Below, in pieces: positions 19,871-33,000 of a stretch of DNA of 64,000 nucleotides. The translations under genes and the position numbers were made by a program. Location: contig NC_070561.1 of NCBI RefSeq assembly GCF_026914185.1, positions 1,178,001-1,242,000 on the forward strand, in the 5' to 3' direction. This DNA is from Puccinia triticina (lineage: Eukaryota; Basidiomycota; Pucciniomycetes; Pucciniales; Pucciniaceae). Position 1 is the first letter of the stretch. Each line of letters starts with the position of its first letter. The notes under the pieces were generated by a model, which was given only the letters and a program-made list of their open reading frames with translations, did no database searches and was not told the DNA's origin.

Positions 19871-21456
19871 CTAGGTCCAAGCACGCGAGCTTGTGGAGCC
19901 AGGCCAAACCGGGGAGGGGAGAGATGACGTCAGTGACGCGGCCCGCGAACCGTACACGCATTCCTCCCCAGCTTAAGCTTCAACCTTAAGCTTCTCAGTC
20001 CCCGTCCACATCCTCCATCCACAACTCTCCCTGACAGTCCCGCCACCTCACTATAGGCACCATCACTGCTGATAGCAGTTTCCATTTTTTGTGACCACCC
20101 ACCCACCCTTTTCAGTTGTGAGGTAGGGGGGGGGGGGGGGGGGTAGCACTACCCCCCCTTATCTCTCCGCCACTGTGACAGCGGCCCCTTTTTTCCTCTC
20201 TGCCCCAGGAGGAGAGTCTCTCTTCAGATCACGATCCCGCGACCCGAGAGGCTGACCCTCAGGCACGGTCACACCGGATGATCTACGAAAACCTAGAGAG
20301 GTTTTTCCCAGAGAGCTCTCCACCAAGACCGGTGAAAACCTACACGCCAGTAGGGACCACCGGGATCTATGGCCAGGTTTTGATTGCCCCCGGCAGCAAC
20401 GTCCTGGCCGGAAAAGTGTGCTAAGAGTGAAACGTAGCGGAGACGGCTTGGATATATATTTTTAGCTATGTAGATGCATAGAAAAGGAAAACAACGGGCC
20501 ATCAGGGTCTATTTATACCCTGCGGCTATCATGAGACAACATCCAAAAAGAGGGTGCTCCCTGAGGGGCTCAAGGCGTAACAAGGAGAAAGGAAGGTAAC
20601 CGGCAAGATATCTAAGGAATGAGCCGGGATACACCAATGGAAACGGGCCTAAGGCCCAAACACAGAAGAAATGGAATGGGGCAAAGGAAACATGGAAGGT
20701 GCCCTTGTGGTCTTGAGACAGAGGCACCCGTTGTACATCTGGCTGTAAAGATACCCAAGTCTGTTGCAAGGGCAAGGGTGAGCTCAGAGCCACACCCCTT
20801 GGACCCCTCTGGAAACCTACTACACATTGAACCCACCCAGTCACCTACCTGTCACCAGTTTCAAGTCAAGGATCACAGCATTATGCTTATACAAATTACA
20901 GGATACAAGCATGCATCTCACCACCAGGCTACATTCCTTACATAGTATCAATTATTCTCCTATTTCCATATCATGCCATCATCTTACACTGAATCTTCAG
21001 CCTCAGACTTCAAACCCCCTACTATATAGTCCTGATCACTTGATTCACAATCATGAATTGAGTTTCAGACTTTTTTTCTATGCAGTGTAAATCAGGATAA
21101 AGATGCCCATAATTGCTTTATATTCATAAATTGATTTTCAGTCTTATCATATCTCTGTGTGTATGGGTCTGAAGGATTGGATTCGTGACTGTCCTAATTT
21201 TCAGTAAAACATTAAGGCCCCATTTGGACAACATTCTTATACATGATAAAACTTAAATTTCAGTATATGCATATATAGAATAGACATATCCTGTTTTTTT
21301 TTTCTTTCACAAAAGTGAGGTTTCTTGGTGTCACTTTGCCTAGTGCTCTGTATATCAATACATACAACTCCATTGAGACAACTTCATTGTTGTTTCAGAT
21401 AGCTGCATACCAAGTTGGCGCTTAAATGGGAAAAACAAGGTGAAAATTTGAACTAA
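19871..21456. other. Gene-free region with a G-run and a possible solo LTR
   Basis: Holds a roughly 18-nt G homopolymer (about 20127-20143). On the minus strand there is a TATAAATAG motif at about 20508-20516 followed by pyrimidine-rich sequence that resembles an LTR promoter, but I could not define LTR ends. No gene is supported. Confidence 0.35.
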
Positions 21457-21594
21457 GAGCATATATCTTGCAGCTAGCTAGTTTAGCCAGCAAAATTAAC
21501 AGCACCGGGTGAGCTAAGCATCAGCTAAACTAGCTAGAAGCGTCAGTTGCGAGTCAAATCTTGCGCGAACTCAGCTCCACTGGTAAGAATGCTC
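21457..21594 (-). mobile_element. 138-bp TAA-flanked short TIR element (left of hAT gene)
   Basis: Ends GAGCAT...ATGCTC, preceded by TAA (21454-21456) and followed by TAT. Inner sequence (AGCTAGTTTAGCC, ACACCGGGTG-like, GACTCGCAACTG) matches the element at 25089-25381 in inverted orientation, so the two are the same family. Confidence 0.65.
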
Positions 21595-21686
21595 TATTGC
21601 ATTATTTCTTTCCCTCCAAAATATTTTACTTGCTTTGTTCTCAGCAATAACTGTTTGCCAGGAGAATCCAATTTGAATTTGAAGAG

Positions 21687-24600
21687 ATGAAGAAATTCTG
21701 GAATCTTGGGCTAATGGTGGCCTCAGCTGACCTTCATTGCCTCTGGGGATCCTTAATTCCACAAGATCCTGAATCGCATTTGCTCACCACCGCGGATGTG
21801 TCCAGGACGTTTGGAGAGAACTTGGGAGAGCAAATTGAACATGGCATCACCCTCGCCGACAGGCTTCCCGTGCCTTCAACAGGCGCCGCACTGGATTCCA
21901 CCTTATCCCGAATGCGTGATGAGACTGCGCGAGCCGGAGGACAGTCGAGAACTACCCTGATTCAATCAGGTCAGTCCACTCTTGCCTTACTTTCGGTAGT
22001 CCATATCTATCATTTGCAGAACTGTGTAAAGAAATCCACGAGGAACTGATGATGTTTGTTGGTTGGATACTATTACAGATTTGGCTCGACCAACTTCCTC
22101 CAATTTCAATCTTGCATTTGAAAGTATCAGCCATGGCAGAAGTCAAATTGCCGTTTGCCATCAGCCAAGCGCCGAGCCAAATTTCCTGAAACGGGGTCGG
22201 CAACAGCGTACTGTTAATATTGAAGGGATAGTAACCTCTAATTATGGTGCAGCGGCTCGGGACGCCTCAACCTCGGGCTTTGGGCTTCTTGACTTGGTTG
22301 AACAAACCCCGAAGGCTCCACGGGCCCCTGTCATGCTCACATCCACACCCACGACTGAGCACAATTCAAACCCTAAGATTTCACACAACGCCACCCAAAA
22401 AAAAACTGGCAATCCTTCTAACACGGCCGGCCGATCTCGTAAAACGCATAGCTTTATTTGGGAGTTTTTCTCGCTTATCATGGAGGAGGGTAAGAGTTTC
22501 CAACCTTTTTCACTTTTCACTTTTGTCTTCCTGTTTTCATGGTGTGATTGATGTTTTCCCTGTTTGATCACTCTCAATGTGGTCATGCAATGGAATTTTC
22601 TTTTTCTATTAACAAATTCCAGGGAAGAAACACAAAGCACAGTGTATGCTGTGCCCCGTCAAACTATGCGGAGAAAGCATTAATGGGACCAGTAGTCTCA
22701 CCAGTCATATCAAGCGCTGCTTCCAGAATCGTGGGTTTTCTAAGGAGGAGGTGGAAGGGATTTTGAAATTCTACAAAGAAAAAAGAAGTGAAAAGTGTGG
22801 AACATGGCCATGCTTTGAAACTGATTCAAATCATGATATGGGCAACCCAATCTTTCAAATCTGTAGATGTGTTCAGGAGTTTTACACACTTTTCCAAGAG
22901 GGTGAGAGGTGCCAAAATTCCCTCAATGTGATCATTTATTTAAACTTAAATTTGGCTTTTCTATTGACAAACTTCAGGTTACAAGCGCAAAGCACAGTGT
23001 AAAGACTGTGGATTCATGGTAGGCAAAGAAAAAAATGCTGGGATTGGGGATCTCCTTATTCATACCAAAGAATGCCTTGCTAGAAAGGGGGTTTCAGAAC
23101 AAGAGGTGGAAGAAATTTTGATGTTGAAGAAGACTGTAAACCATTTTGATCAGGAATACTGCGAAAATCAAGGGTCCCATGAAAATCTGGAATACAATGA
23201 CATTCAGGGATACCACAAAAATCAGCAACCAAAGTTTGACTTTGACCATCAAACCTCAAGGGAAATCTTTGCCAAAATGTTTGTTTACCATGAATATACC
23301 TTTCAGATGATAAAACATCCCTTCTTTCAGGAATTTGTTTCTTCAATACAACCACAATTCAAAATTGAAGATGAGCAGGCACTAAAAAAAGATTCCATAT
23401 CTCTTTATAACAAAATTAAAGCAGATGTATGGACTGAGATCTCAAAAGCTGGCCAAATATCCTTGACTTCAAGTATATGGAAATCAATTGAAAACAAACA
23501 ATATGTGGTAATTGCTGCTCATTACTTAGACAAATCATGGTCTCCAGTCAGACGTATCATAGGGGTAAATCCAATCACCTTTCATCAAAGTGGCCATACA
23601 GTTTCACAGCTAATATTCAAGACACTCAAGGATTGGAACTGCCTAGAAAAATGTGAATTTATAACAGTTGACAGCAATCCCTACAATTATGATGTTATTA
23701 TGGTTGAGCTGAAAGAATTAATCAGTAAACAACGCAGAAAACCACTTGATTCTGGAGGTGTTTATTTCCACATCCAGTGTGTGACTCATATTATAAATAT
23801 GATGGTGACAGATGGAATTAATTCAATCAGTAAAGCTGTCAACAAACTACAAGAAAGTGTCAAATATGTTGAATCAAATTCAAAAGGAAAAGATTTCTTT
23901 AAGGAGGTCATGAAGATTTTGAATCTCACATCAAAAGAGATGCCTAATTTGGATGACCCAAATGACTGGAACTCAACATTTCTCATGATTGATTCATCAG
24001 TTTCCTTGAAATCAGCATTTGAGAATTTGAACATTCATGATCCACAATTTGAAACCTGTCCCAGTCCTGATGAATGGCTTGAGCTTGAAAATTTGAGAGA
24101 TTTGATGAATGTGTATAGGAAATGTCAGTTGATCTTGATGAATATGATTAACCATGATACTGATTTATTTTACTTATCTTTTATTTTATTAGCTATTTTG
24201 GATGTAGTGGATTCAAAGAATCCAACTTCCTCAAAAATTTTCAAGGCAATGACAAGAATCAGGAACAAAATTTTTCAGGAAAAATATGTTTCCTGGGTGG
24301 CTGAAGACACAAGGAATAGATTCAACAATTACTGGAAGGATTTTGAGGTTTTTGCAGCAATTGGTTTGATATTAGATCCCCAATATAAATTGGAGTTTTT
24401 GAAATTTGCTCTTGAACCAGATCCAAGTAAAATTTCAGAGAAAACAGTAGCAAAAATTGAATCCATCAAAAAATCAGTGTATGATTACTACTCCAATTTT
24501 TCACCAGAATTGGCAAGATCAAAATCAAAAAATCAAGAAAAGCAGGAAGCAAAGTATAAAAATTATGAAATTGATCAGGATGATCCAGAGATTCAATTTC

Positions 24601-24917
24601 AGCAATTTGTTTCAAAAAGGAGAAGGATTGAAGAAGAAGCTATGGGTTCAGAGTTAGATATTTATCTGAATGAGCCTATATTGATTGGAGAGGAGAACTT
24701 CAATTTACTGGAATGGTGGAAGTTAAACTCCAGCAGGTTTCCACATCTATCTCAAATGGTTTCAAAAGTGATGCTGGCACCAATGAGTTCTGTTTCATTG
24801 GACTCGGCTTTCTTAATTGGTGAAAAGCACCTTGGTTCATTCCACAGCCAACTTGATGCATCTATGGTTGAATCATTTATCTGTGTTCAAGACTGGTTGA
24901 AGGCACAGATAAAATAA
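21687..24917 (+). CDS. hAT-superfamily transposase, four exons, 970 aa
   Basis: Exons 21687-21969, 22079-22489, 22623-22901 and 22978-24917. All three introns are GT-AG (109, 133 and 76 bp) and in phase 1. Together they sum to 971 codons with no internal stop. The N-terminal part is low complexity. Two BED-type zinc fingers span the exon 2/3 and 3/4 joins: HKAQCMLCPVKLCGES..HIKRC and YKRKAQCKDCGF..HTKEC. The RNase H-like core follows (for example AHYLDKSWSPVRRIIGV, FITVDSN), then the C-terminal hAT dimerisation region with LLEWWKLNSSRFPHLSQMV and SAFLIGEKHLGS. The family cuts and pastes elements leaving 8-bp duplications. The gene is intact, so this copy may be active or domesticated. It lies between two inverted TAA-flanked short elements rather than recognisable hAT ends. 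Confidence 0.85.
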
Positions 24918-25088
24918 TTATTTCAGGACACAATCAAGCCTATCCTACATAATAAAATTAAACCACATCAAATGTGAAAGGGATTGTGCATGATGTAATC
25001 AGTTTTTTTAATTATTATGAGAGTTATGATTTGAATACGTTGGAATTTTGAAAAAAACTAATCCCCCTGAAAGGTTTTTCTCTTATAA

Positions 25089-25381
25089 GAGCATCCTTAC
25101 CGGTTGAGCTATATTGGCGCGAGTTTTGACTCGCAGCTGTTGCAAACTAACTTAGCGACAGCGATTCAGCTGTATCGGTTTGGCTTGCGCGGGCTGGAGC
25201 TGAGTGGTGGGCGCGGGAAATGGCAGTTAGCTTCGAGCTAACCGTCACTAAATGTAGTGACGGTTAGCTGAAATTCAAGCTTCTCACTAATTCAGCTTGG
25301 GCTTAGCTACACCCGGTGTGGTTGAGATTGGTGGCTAAACTAGCTAATTTCAAGCTAAAATAGTCACCAGTAAGGATGCTC
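25089..25381 (+). mobile_element. 293-bp TAA-flanked short TIR element (right of hAT gene)
   Basis: TIR GAGCATCCTTACCGGT / inverse ACCAGTAAGGATGCTC, flanked on both sides by TAA (25086-25088, 25382-25384). It contains an internal palindrome around GTTAGCT...AGCTAAC and CGTCACTAAATGTAGTGACG. The 3-bp TAA duplication fits PIF/Harbinger-type mobilisation. It is the same family as 21457-21594, in the opposite orientation. Confidence 0.75.
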
Positions 25382-26841
25382 TAAATCACCAGAAAACAAA
25401 ATTAGTCAATTGATGGAAAGTGACACAATGCACCTTTGTTTCAGCTCCTACACTGCTACAATAATTCTGCTCCAGCTCTGCTCTACCACCAAGCACACCT
25501 AAGGCTCACATGACTGCGGAAAAGCACTCAATGTGACATAACCAGATGATTCTCAGCTTTGGCTCTGACCCAGCTGAAGCTCATTTTTGTTGATGACCTA
25601 GTGTAAGAGCCCGGTTAAGGGCGGCTCTTCACTGGATGGATTTGGGGCACAGAATGGAGGACAAGGCCTTGGGGTAGTTCTAGAACCAACGGCGGATGAA
25701 TTGCTCAAAGAACTGGCTTGGGAGAGATGTCAAGACAATATCTGGTCAGTCTAAATACATGATCTTCAGGCGAGGGGACAAAGGAGAGAAAGAGGAAGCA
25801 TGAGGGAAATGGGAGCTTACCTGGCTCGGGAGAGATGTCAAGACAATCTCTGCCGAGCCAGGAGGGGCAGGGGAGTGGCTGGACTAAGTGCAGAATTTTT
25901 TGGGATCCTGTGATCCCGCCTGTGATCCTGCTTGTGACACCTCCAAGGGGAGGGCTTACACCTAGCTGATTCTCAGTCTTGGCCATGAAACAGCTGAGAC
26001 TCAGCTTTTTCTATTCCCCAGATTATTCTCAGCTTTGACAATGGCCTGGCTGATTCTCAGCTTTGGAAATCTCTCAGTTGATTCTCAGCAATGGGTCAAG
26101 TTTTGATAATGTTATCTTGCTTGTTGGGTAATCAAATCTCCTTGGTGGGGAGTTCTGCAAATATAAGGTTGCTTGGACTAATTTGTAATTGCTTTTCAGG
26201 AGGAAAAGTGAATGGCCAATGGAAGGGAGGATAATGGTTAGCCTATGAGAATCATGCACCAGGGGAGATTTTGACGCACTCTCCAGAGAGTGCCATACTG
26301 TACCCTTTTTTGGCAACTGTGCTGGATGCCTTTGATGAAAGTAGTGCAAGAATTAATGAAAAATTCTGGAACTAATCCACAAATGATTTGAAACTGATCC
26401 TGGATTCAGGCATAAACCATCCAGAAGTCATGCAGAAGTCAACTGGAAAACAACTGGAATGCGTTTGAAACCACTAAGACACAATGGCCACAATCAAAGA
26501 ATAATTCCATTTGAAGTGTTTGGTAATTAAGATGAACTAGAGGATAAAGCGGCTGCGCCGCTGCAGAGCCCAGGTGCCCAGATCAACTCTTTTACTCTGT
26601 GGCAGTAGCTCATGTGTGTATGCTTTTTAATTCTGAATATACAGAATGTTTTTAGATAAGGGAGCAAGACTTTGTAGTTGTGGAGCAAACACTCAGAAGG
26701 CGCTTGCAAAGTATTTATGTTGATGAGGTTGAGCTGCGGCCCGCGCCCTTTGTTATTTCTGCATAGGGGCTCAGAAGCTTGGTCTTGGGCCCGTCAACAC
26801 TGACTTGAGGCCGTCTCGGCGCACCATGTACACCCTCAACT
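25382..26841. other. No gene seen; local repeats only
   Basis: A roughly 35-bp direct repeat (GGGAGAGATGTCAAGACAAT at about 25720 and 25828) and an inverted pair CTGGCTCGG/CCGAGCCAG are present. The block around 26255-26300 (CACCAGGGGAGATTTTGA...) recurs inverted at about 36288-36333. No coding sequence is supported. Confidence 0.45.
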
Positions 26842-29203
26842 TCAAGTGATCACATTGCGCAATGACAACACATGTAGTTGGGCAAGCTCAACCCCCAGTC
26901 CCGCGCCGACAGTCACGCCCACAAAGCCCGCACCGAGCCCAATCGCTCCGCCCACGACCATTCCCGCGGCACTCGACGGGGTCATCGACAGGGACTGGGA
27001 CGGCTGCTGCGAGGCACTCAGTTGGGCAAGCATGATCGCCGCCATCCGCATCCATTCCGCATACTCATCCAAGGTGATCGGCGGGCGTGAGGGAGTCGGA
27101 CTGGGCGATTGGTGCAAGGCCGCCAGCGCGCTCGGATCCATCAATTTGGTGCTACTGCTGTCTGCACCCGCGGTCGACTGGCTCGTCGTCGTTGTCGTTG
27201 TCGGCAAAGGATTTGACTTGGGTTTTGCCATCGAGTCGTCAAGCTCAATAGGTAGAGTGGGGTGTGAGCTCGTTGGAATGCAAGTTGTTAAGGGTTTCAG
27301 TGAGAGCGACGGCCGGCTCGGCCCGCTTCCACGCCTGTTCGTCGAGGGCTTTGTTGTGCAACCCGGCGGGAAGATTGAGGGGTTCAGAGTGGCGGTGGTT
27401 GTAGAGAAACGAGTCTTCCTCCTCCTCTTCGCCATCATCATCAATCGTCTGATGAGGGTCCAAACCGGTCTTGCTCTTGGCATAGATCTGCTCGACAAGA
27501 TCAATCTCCTCCTCGGGTAGGTTTGAGAGGATCTCGGGGAAGTCAAACAACAAAGCTTGTCTGCTGTGATAACGCGGAGACGAAAATACCGAGCCATCTT
27601 GGCTGTGCTCAATCCCCGTCCGTCAATCGAGCAGAGTCTGAGAAGGATGATCGAGCTGGTGCTTGAAGCCGTGGTCGCTAGAATGAGCGCTGCTGCAGGA
27701 CGTGTGATCTAGGCCATTTTTCTCTCAGCCAGTGGAGAGGAGCGGTATTGATGGGGGAAATACACTTACCGGTAGGGGAACTGATGGAGGCAAGGCCCAG
27801 ATGGTTGGATGACTCGCCAACGGGAGGAAGTGAGCTTGAGATCTTAGCCATCCCCAGGGATTTGATAGTGTGCTGGTTGGTGCTGCTTCTACGACTTGGT
27901 TGCTCAGCTGTGGCGAGTTTGCTGACGTTCGATTCGGAGAAGTTAGGCAAGGAGTCGTTGATGAGATAGACGTTTGGATTTGGAGTTTTTGAGTCGGCTG
28001 CCTTGTTGGCGGAGATGGCAGAGCCCTTGATGGCCTTCCTCAGATCCTCGTAGTTCGAGCGCCGGTTGGGGTCGAAGTCGAGATGGTCTTTGAGCACTTT
28101 GACGTGGATCAAGAACGGGGCCCGGTCGGCTGAGTTGAGGACGACAGACTCGTTGGGCGAGATCCTGACGATCTGCTGGTGACACTTCTTCTTCCGCTTC
28201 AAACTTCCGCCACCGCCGACGCCCAGCTCGGCCTCCATGCTGCCACCCCCCGACTTCTCCTTGCCCTTATCACCCTCGTCACAATGATCTCCGTTGCAGT
28301 ACATTCCCAAGCAGCAGACTTTGGGGAGGCTGTGGTTGAGGACGGTCAGCTCGGCACGCAGAGCTGAGAGTCTGGCTTTCTTCACGACGACCAGCCGAGT
28401 AGCGACATCCTGAAGACTGGTGATTAGATCCAATTGAGACCTCATTGATTGGGATTTGAGGGCCTGGTCGAGCAAGCCGTGTGGGATTTTGTTGGGATCC
28501 ATGAAGAGTGCGTTGGAGAGATGGCGGATCGGACTACTGTTGCTTGTGCCGCCCGCTTGATGGGTGAGTTTCCCGTTTTGGTTCATGGCCGATGTGCGAG
28601 GGTGGTGGAATCGGCTGTCCCGTTTGAATTTCGAGAGCGCTTCGGGTAGGGAGGGGCAGATTGAGAGATTGCGGCAGAAGTATGAACTCTGGGGGAAGAG
28701 GTGGAAGCAATGGAGGCAGTGCCGAGTTGAGCTGGATAGTGGGGTATGGTGGGCAGGGCATAGTGGCTGTCTGTACTGCCAGGCAATTGAAAGAGCAGAT
28801 GATCTAGGTGATGGCCCTGAGGAACATTGGGCAAGCCATCTCGGGAGGAGAAGGGATCGGTGGAGGGGATGGGGGCAGTCAGGATGGAGGGTGAGGCTGA
28901 AGCAATGGCCAGGTGGGTCTGGACCTGATCGAGATTGATTCTGGGGGCCGATTGTGACGAGAAGAGTCCAAGGGAGGAGGAGGAAGAGGAGGCGGCGGCG
29001 GCCAGGTTGTGCTGAGCATTGGCAGAGCTGTCGTGGCTGGGCTTTCGAGATTCCTGTGCAAGGGCACAACGGTTTCCTGGCTGGCCTTCTGTCCCTGCTT
29101 GACGCGCTCAGCCAGCAGCAGCAACTGGCTCCCAAAGTCCGGGTCCTTTTCTTCCTTGTTTTCTGGCGATGGTCGTCCTCATGGTGCTGACGATGAGAAG
29201 AAC
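26842..29203 (-). pseudogene. PIK1: Pik1-type phosphatidylinositol 4-kinase fragment lacking the kinase domain
   Basis: Minus-strand pieces in the order of Pik1/PI4K-beta proteins. First is FGSQLLLLAERVKQGQK (about 29110). Next is QLDLITSLQDVATRLVVVKK, LRAELTVLNHSLP and the diagnostic block VVLNSADRAPFLIHVKVL followed by DFDPNRRSNYEDLRKAI (27770-28480). A donor GTAAGT stands at 27769. After it comes a second exon with LLFDFPEILSNLPEEEIDLV (27245-27560), then in another frame ITLDEYAEWMRMAAIMLAQL (about 27050). A one-base frame conflict near 27255 and the absence of any lipid kinase catalytic domain downstream (the frame stops at 26842) mark it as truncated. Pik1 makes PI4P at the Golgi; this copy could not. 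Copia insertion interrupts its 5' side. Confidence 0.7.
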
Positions 29204-30014
29204 TGTAAGAATTCAGGTGACTAAGAGCATTTATTTCATTAGATCTTATGTACAAAGTTGATGAGAGCTAAGAAGATGGAGAGAGAAAAACATGAACTCT
29301 GGTTCGTACCTAAGAGCAGGATCGCACTTGTGACAGGCAGTGATAGAAAGAAGAGGACAGTAATGTGAATAGAGAAGTAAAGATGTGACACGAAAAAGGG
29401 TCTTGGAAATGAGATGACAAAAAGAAAAAAAAAAAAAAACGGGCGAGAATAATCAGGATACCGGGACGATGGCGTCGATATACTGAAGTGGGTCTGAGAA
29501 GGTAGTAGAAGCGCTAGAGGGTGTTTGAAGGTTTTGTTGAGTGAGCGCAGCGGTCGCGATATAGGGGATCTTTCGGATGCAAGGGATGAATAGTACTGCT
29601 GGATAGGAGTCTGATAGTGAAGAAAGAAAACGCGACGACCAAAAGAACAGAGGATCAGGACAACTGGTCCCTTTTATAGCCATGTGAGTAAGTGGGCTTA
29701 CTCTGATAGAGCGCCTGATTGTCGTCGCTCTGCACTGGCCCACTAGGGGTCCAGGTTGGTTGCGGTATCTAGGCCATGACTGGTTTGGTCGTATTCCTCC
29801 TGCATGTGGGCTTCGCCTAGGCGGTAGATGAGGGTATAGTGAATGAATTGGTTAGCGTACAGCTCCTGTATCATCAGTCAAGACTGGTATAGGAGTCAAG
29901 CTTACCTGTGTTGTGAGGGTTGGTTTGGACTGGAGCTCGAGCTTGATGACTGTGAGGCTGAACCGGTTGAGACGGAGGAGGCGCGTTGCCTGAGGCGTCA
30001 GGCGAAGTTTCACA
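29204..30014 (-). repeat. 3' LTR of the copia element
   Basis: 811 bp, mate of 34140-34950. The polyprotein frame ends inside it (stop at 29874). Confidence 0.95.
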
Positions 30015-33000
30015 GCCCCCCATGCTTGGAGCCGTTGGGCGAGAAGCAGAACCAGCTTGCAACGCGTCAGAGGTGAAGGCATCGAGCGCCTTGATGATGC
30101 GTGATCGTCCGACCGGTTTGGTGAGCAGGTCGGAGGTGTTGAGATCAGTCTTGATGTACTGAAGACGGATAACTTGAGTCTTGATCAATTCCCGCACGAA
30201 GTGCAGCCTGAGATCCATGTGTTTAGTGCGAAAGCCATTCTGACTGATCTGGCTGAGCGCAAGATCAATCGCCCCGCGGTTATCGACAAGAACGACGGGA
30301 ATGTCGAGGGGTTGCTCCGGAATAACTTCCTTGATGAGATTGACTAACCAGGCGACCTCCTTGGAGACATCTGTCAAGGCCTTGTACTCCGCCTCTGTGG
30401 ACGAGAGGGAGACTGTCGTTTGTTTGCGAGATTTCCACGAGACAACATGCTTGTTGAGCTGAATGAGGAAACCGGTGTGAGATCGACGGGAATCGGGACA
30501 GTTCGCCCAGTCAGCGTCGACCGAGGCAACAATGCTGGATGAGGAAGATCGAAAGAAGGAAAGCCCCCTCCCTCGAGTTCCCTTTAGGTAGCGAAATACC
30601 TGCATTGCAGCAGTGTAGTGCACCATACCTGGCCGCTCAAGAAACTGCGATAGCTTGCTGACCGCGTAAGAGATGTCTGGTCGAGTCAGAATGCTGAGAT
30701 AGTTCAGCGAGCCGATCATGGCACGGTAGTTGACGCCAAGCTCTTGAAAACGTAGAACATCATCGGAACTGGCCTCCGAGAGGTGCATTTTTGGATCAAG
30801 AGGACAAGACGCCGACGGTAGCGTTAACACTTCGAATTCACCGAGTTTGCGCTCAACGTACTGAGCTTGATTGAGGATGATGCCTTGAGAGACCCGGTCC
30901 AACTTCATTCCAAGGAGAAATGTCGAATCCCCAAGGTACTTGATCTGGAACTCTCGAGCCATTTGCGTCTTGAAGTGTGTTGGGTCAGAGCTGAGGATGA
31001 CCAAGTCGTCTACATGGGCGAAGATCCAGGTAGCAGGCGCCAACATACGGAAGAAAACGCATGGATCCGCTACTGAAGTCTGAAAGCCGATGCTGATAAG
31101 GAACGAGCTGAGTCTTTTGTACCAGGCCAGCAAGGCTTGTTTAAGCCCGTATATGGCTTTTCTGAGTTTTAGCACGATGTTTTGTCCGGACAGATAACCC
31201 GGAGGGGGAGTCATGTATACCTGTTCCTCAAGATCACAAGTGAGGAAAGCTGATTTGACGTCTAGCTGATGGATTTGAAGGTTATTGGTGACGGCAAAAG
31301 AGAGCAAAACACAGAGCGAGGACGGCTTTCCAGTCGGGGCGTACTTCATTTCGAAGTTGAGTCCGTACGTCTGTCGAAAGCCTTGTGCACAGATCCGAGC
31401 TTTATATTCAGTCACCTCGTTGTTCGCGCCGAGCTTCTTCTTGTAAGCCCAAGTTGAAGGAATGGCGTGAATCTGATCGGTCATGACTTGCTCGTCCCAT
31501 ACATGATGATTAATCATGTTCGCTATTTCCTTTTCTTCTGCTTGCTTCCAGTGTTCTCTTTCGTTGCTGTACATAGCTTGCCGATGGTTTTTGGGCTCAA
31601 CAGTCTGAGCGTTGAAGGCTTGAGGTCTTCGTCGATTAAAGTGAAGGATGTTGTTTGAGTCAATAGAGCTGTCGATCTGCGTAGGATGTCTCGGTCCATG
31701 AACTATAATACGACGAGGAGCAGTTTCTTGGAGTTGAGGAGAGGAATCGTTTATTTCAGAGTGATTGCTAGGAGAGATGGGAGCTTCGTCAATCTCCATG
31801 TCCTCGGAAGAACGATCAGGATCAGCATCTTTCTCCGGAGTCGGTGAGGAAATCTCTGAAAAAGGGAGTGCTGCATCCGAGGAGAAACTGGGAAGTGATG
31901 TGTAGGGAAATGAATCGTGGCTGGGGGCAATGGCCGTGAGCGAAGGAAAGAGTGACTCGTCGAAGTAGGCATGTCGAGTTTCAAAAACTTTCTTGTCAGA
32001 TAATCGAACCACTCGGTAGCAAGAGTAGTCGTTGCTGTAGCCGATCAGGATGGCTTCCCAGGAAATGGGGTCAAACTTTGAAGTCCGGAGTTGATTGGGC
32101 TTCACTAACCACGTCTTGCAGCCGAAAGGTCGAAAGATTTTTAGGTTGGGTGATTTCTTGAAGAGTTGCTCAATAGGAGAGGGCCGATTTTTGCCCACTG
32201 AAGGTAAGCAGTTGGTGACAGCCATGGCTGTTTTTACCGCCTCACCCCACCACTCTTTGGCAAGATTTGCCTGCATCATCATGCACCTGGACATGTTGAT
32301 GATTGTTTTATTTGCACGTTCCGCCACTCCATTGTGCTGAGGAGTGTATGGCGGCGCGACATTGTGCTGAATGCCCGAATCGCGTAAGTGTTCGGAAAGA
32401 GTTCTGTTGACGAATTCGCCCCCACCATCAGTGATCAACTTCTTGATGTTGTGACCTGTTTGATTCTCAAAGAAACGCTTAAAGTCCAGAATCGCAGACG
32501 TCGCCTGAGATTTCTCCTTGAGCAAGGTGACGCTGATATAACCCGTGTGCTGATCGACGAGGGTGAGAAAGTACCGAGCTCCTGAATTCGTCGTTGGGTT
32601 AATTGGTCCGACAAGATCTCCATGTACAACTTCAAGAGGGGCAGAAGTAACGTCAAAGTGCCCTTTGAAGGGGAGACGAGTGGCCTTGCCCATCATGCAC
32701 GGGTCACAGTTGGTTGGTTGATCGAAACGAACGTCTGGAAGAGCCAACTTCATTCGAGCTATCCCAGCGTGTCCAAGTCGAGAGTGCCACGTGAGGAACG
32801 GGGTGGTTGCAGAAGAGTGAGTGTGAGTGGAAAGAAGAGTCACAAAGCTAGAAACTGGTCCAATGATCGTGGTGAATTCCAAAACGCCGTTAGTCATAAT
32901 GCAGGTGAATTTGATGGTGTCGTCAATAACAACTCGATAAACGGAGCCGTCCCTGTTGATTACTGCAGCCTTCTTGGTGAGCCTGCCGAGAGAGATAAGG

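Noticed and set aside
20290..20900. Solo LTR with a minus-strand TATA box
   Set aside because: TATAAATAG and composition are suggestive, but no TG...CA ends, TSD or second copy could be defined in this window.
27678..29255. Single 525-codon gene
   Set aside because: Its first codons come from the copia LTR and the N-terminal third is in the wrong frame for the Pik1 exon. Only the 27770-28480 part is convincing.
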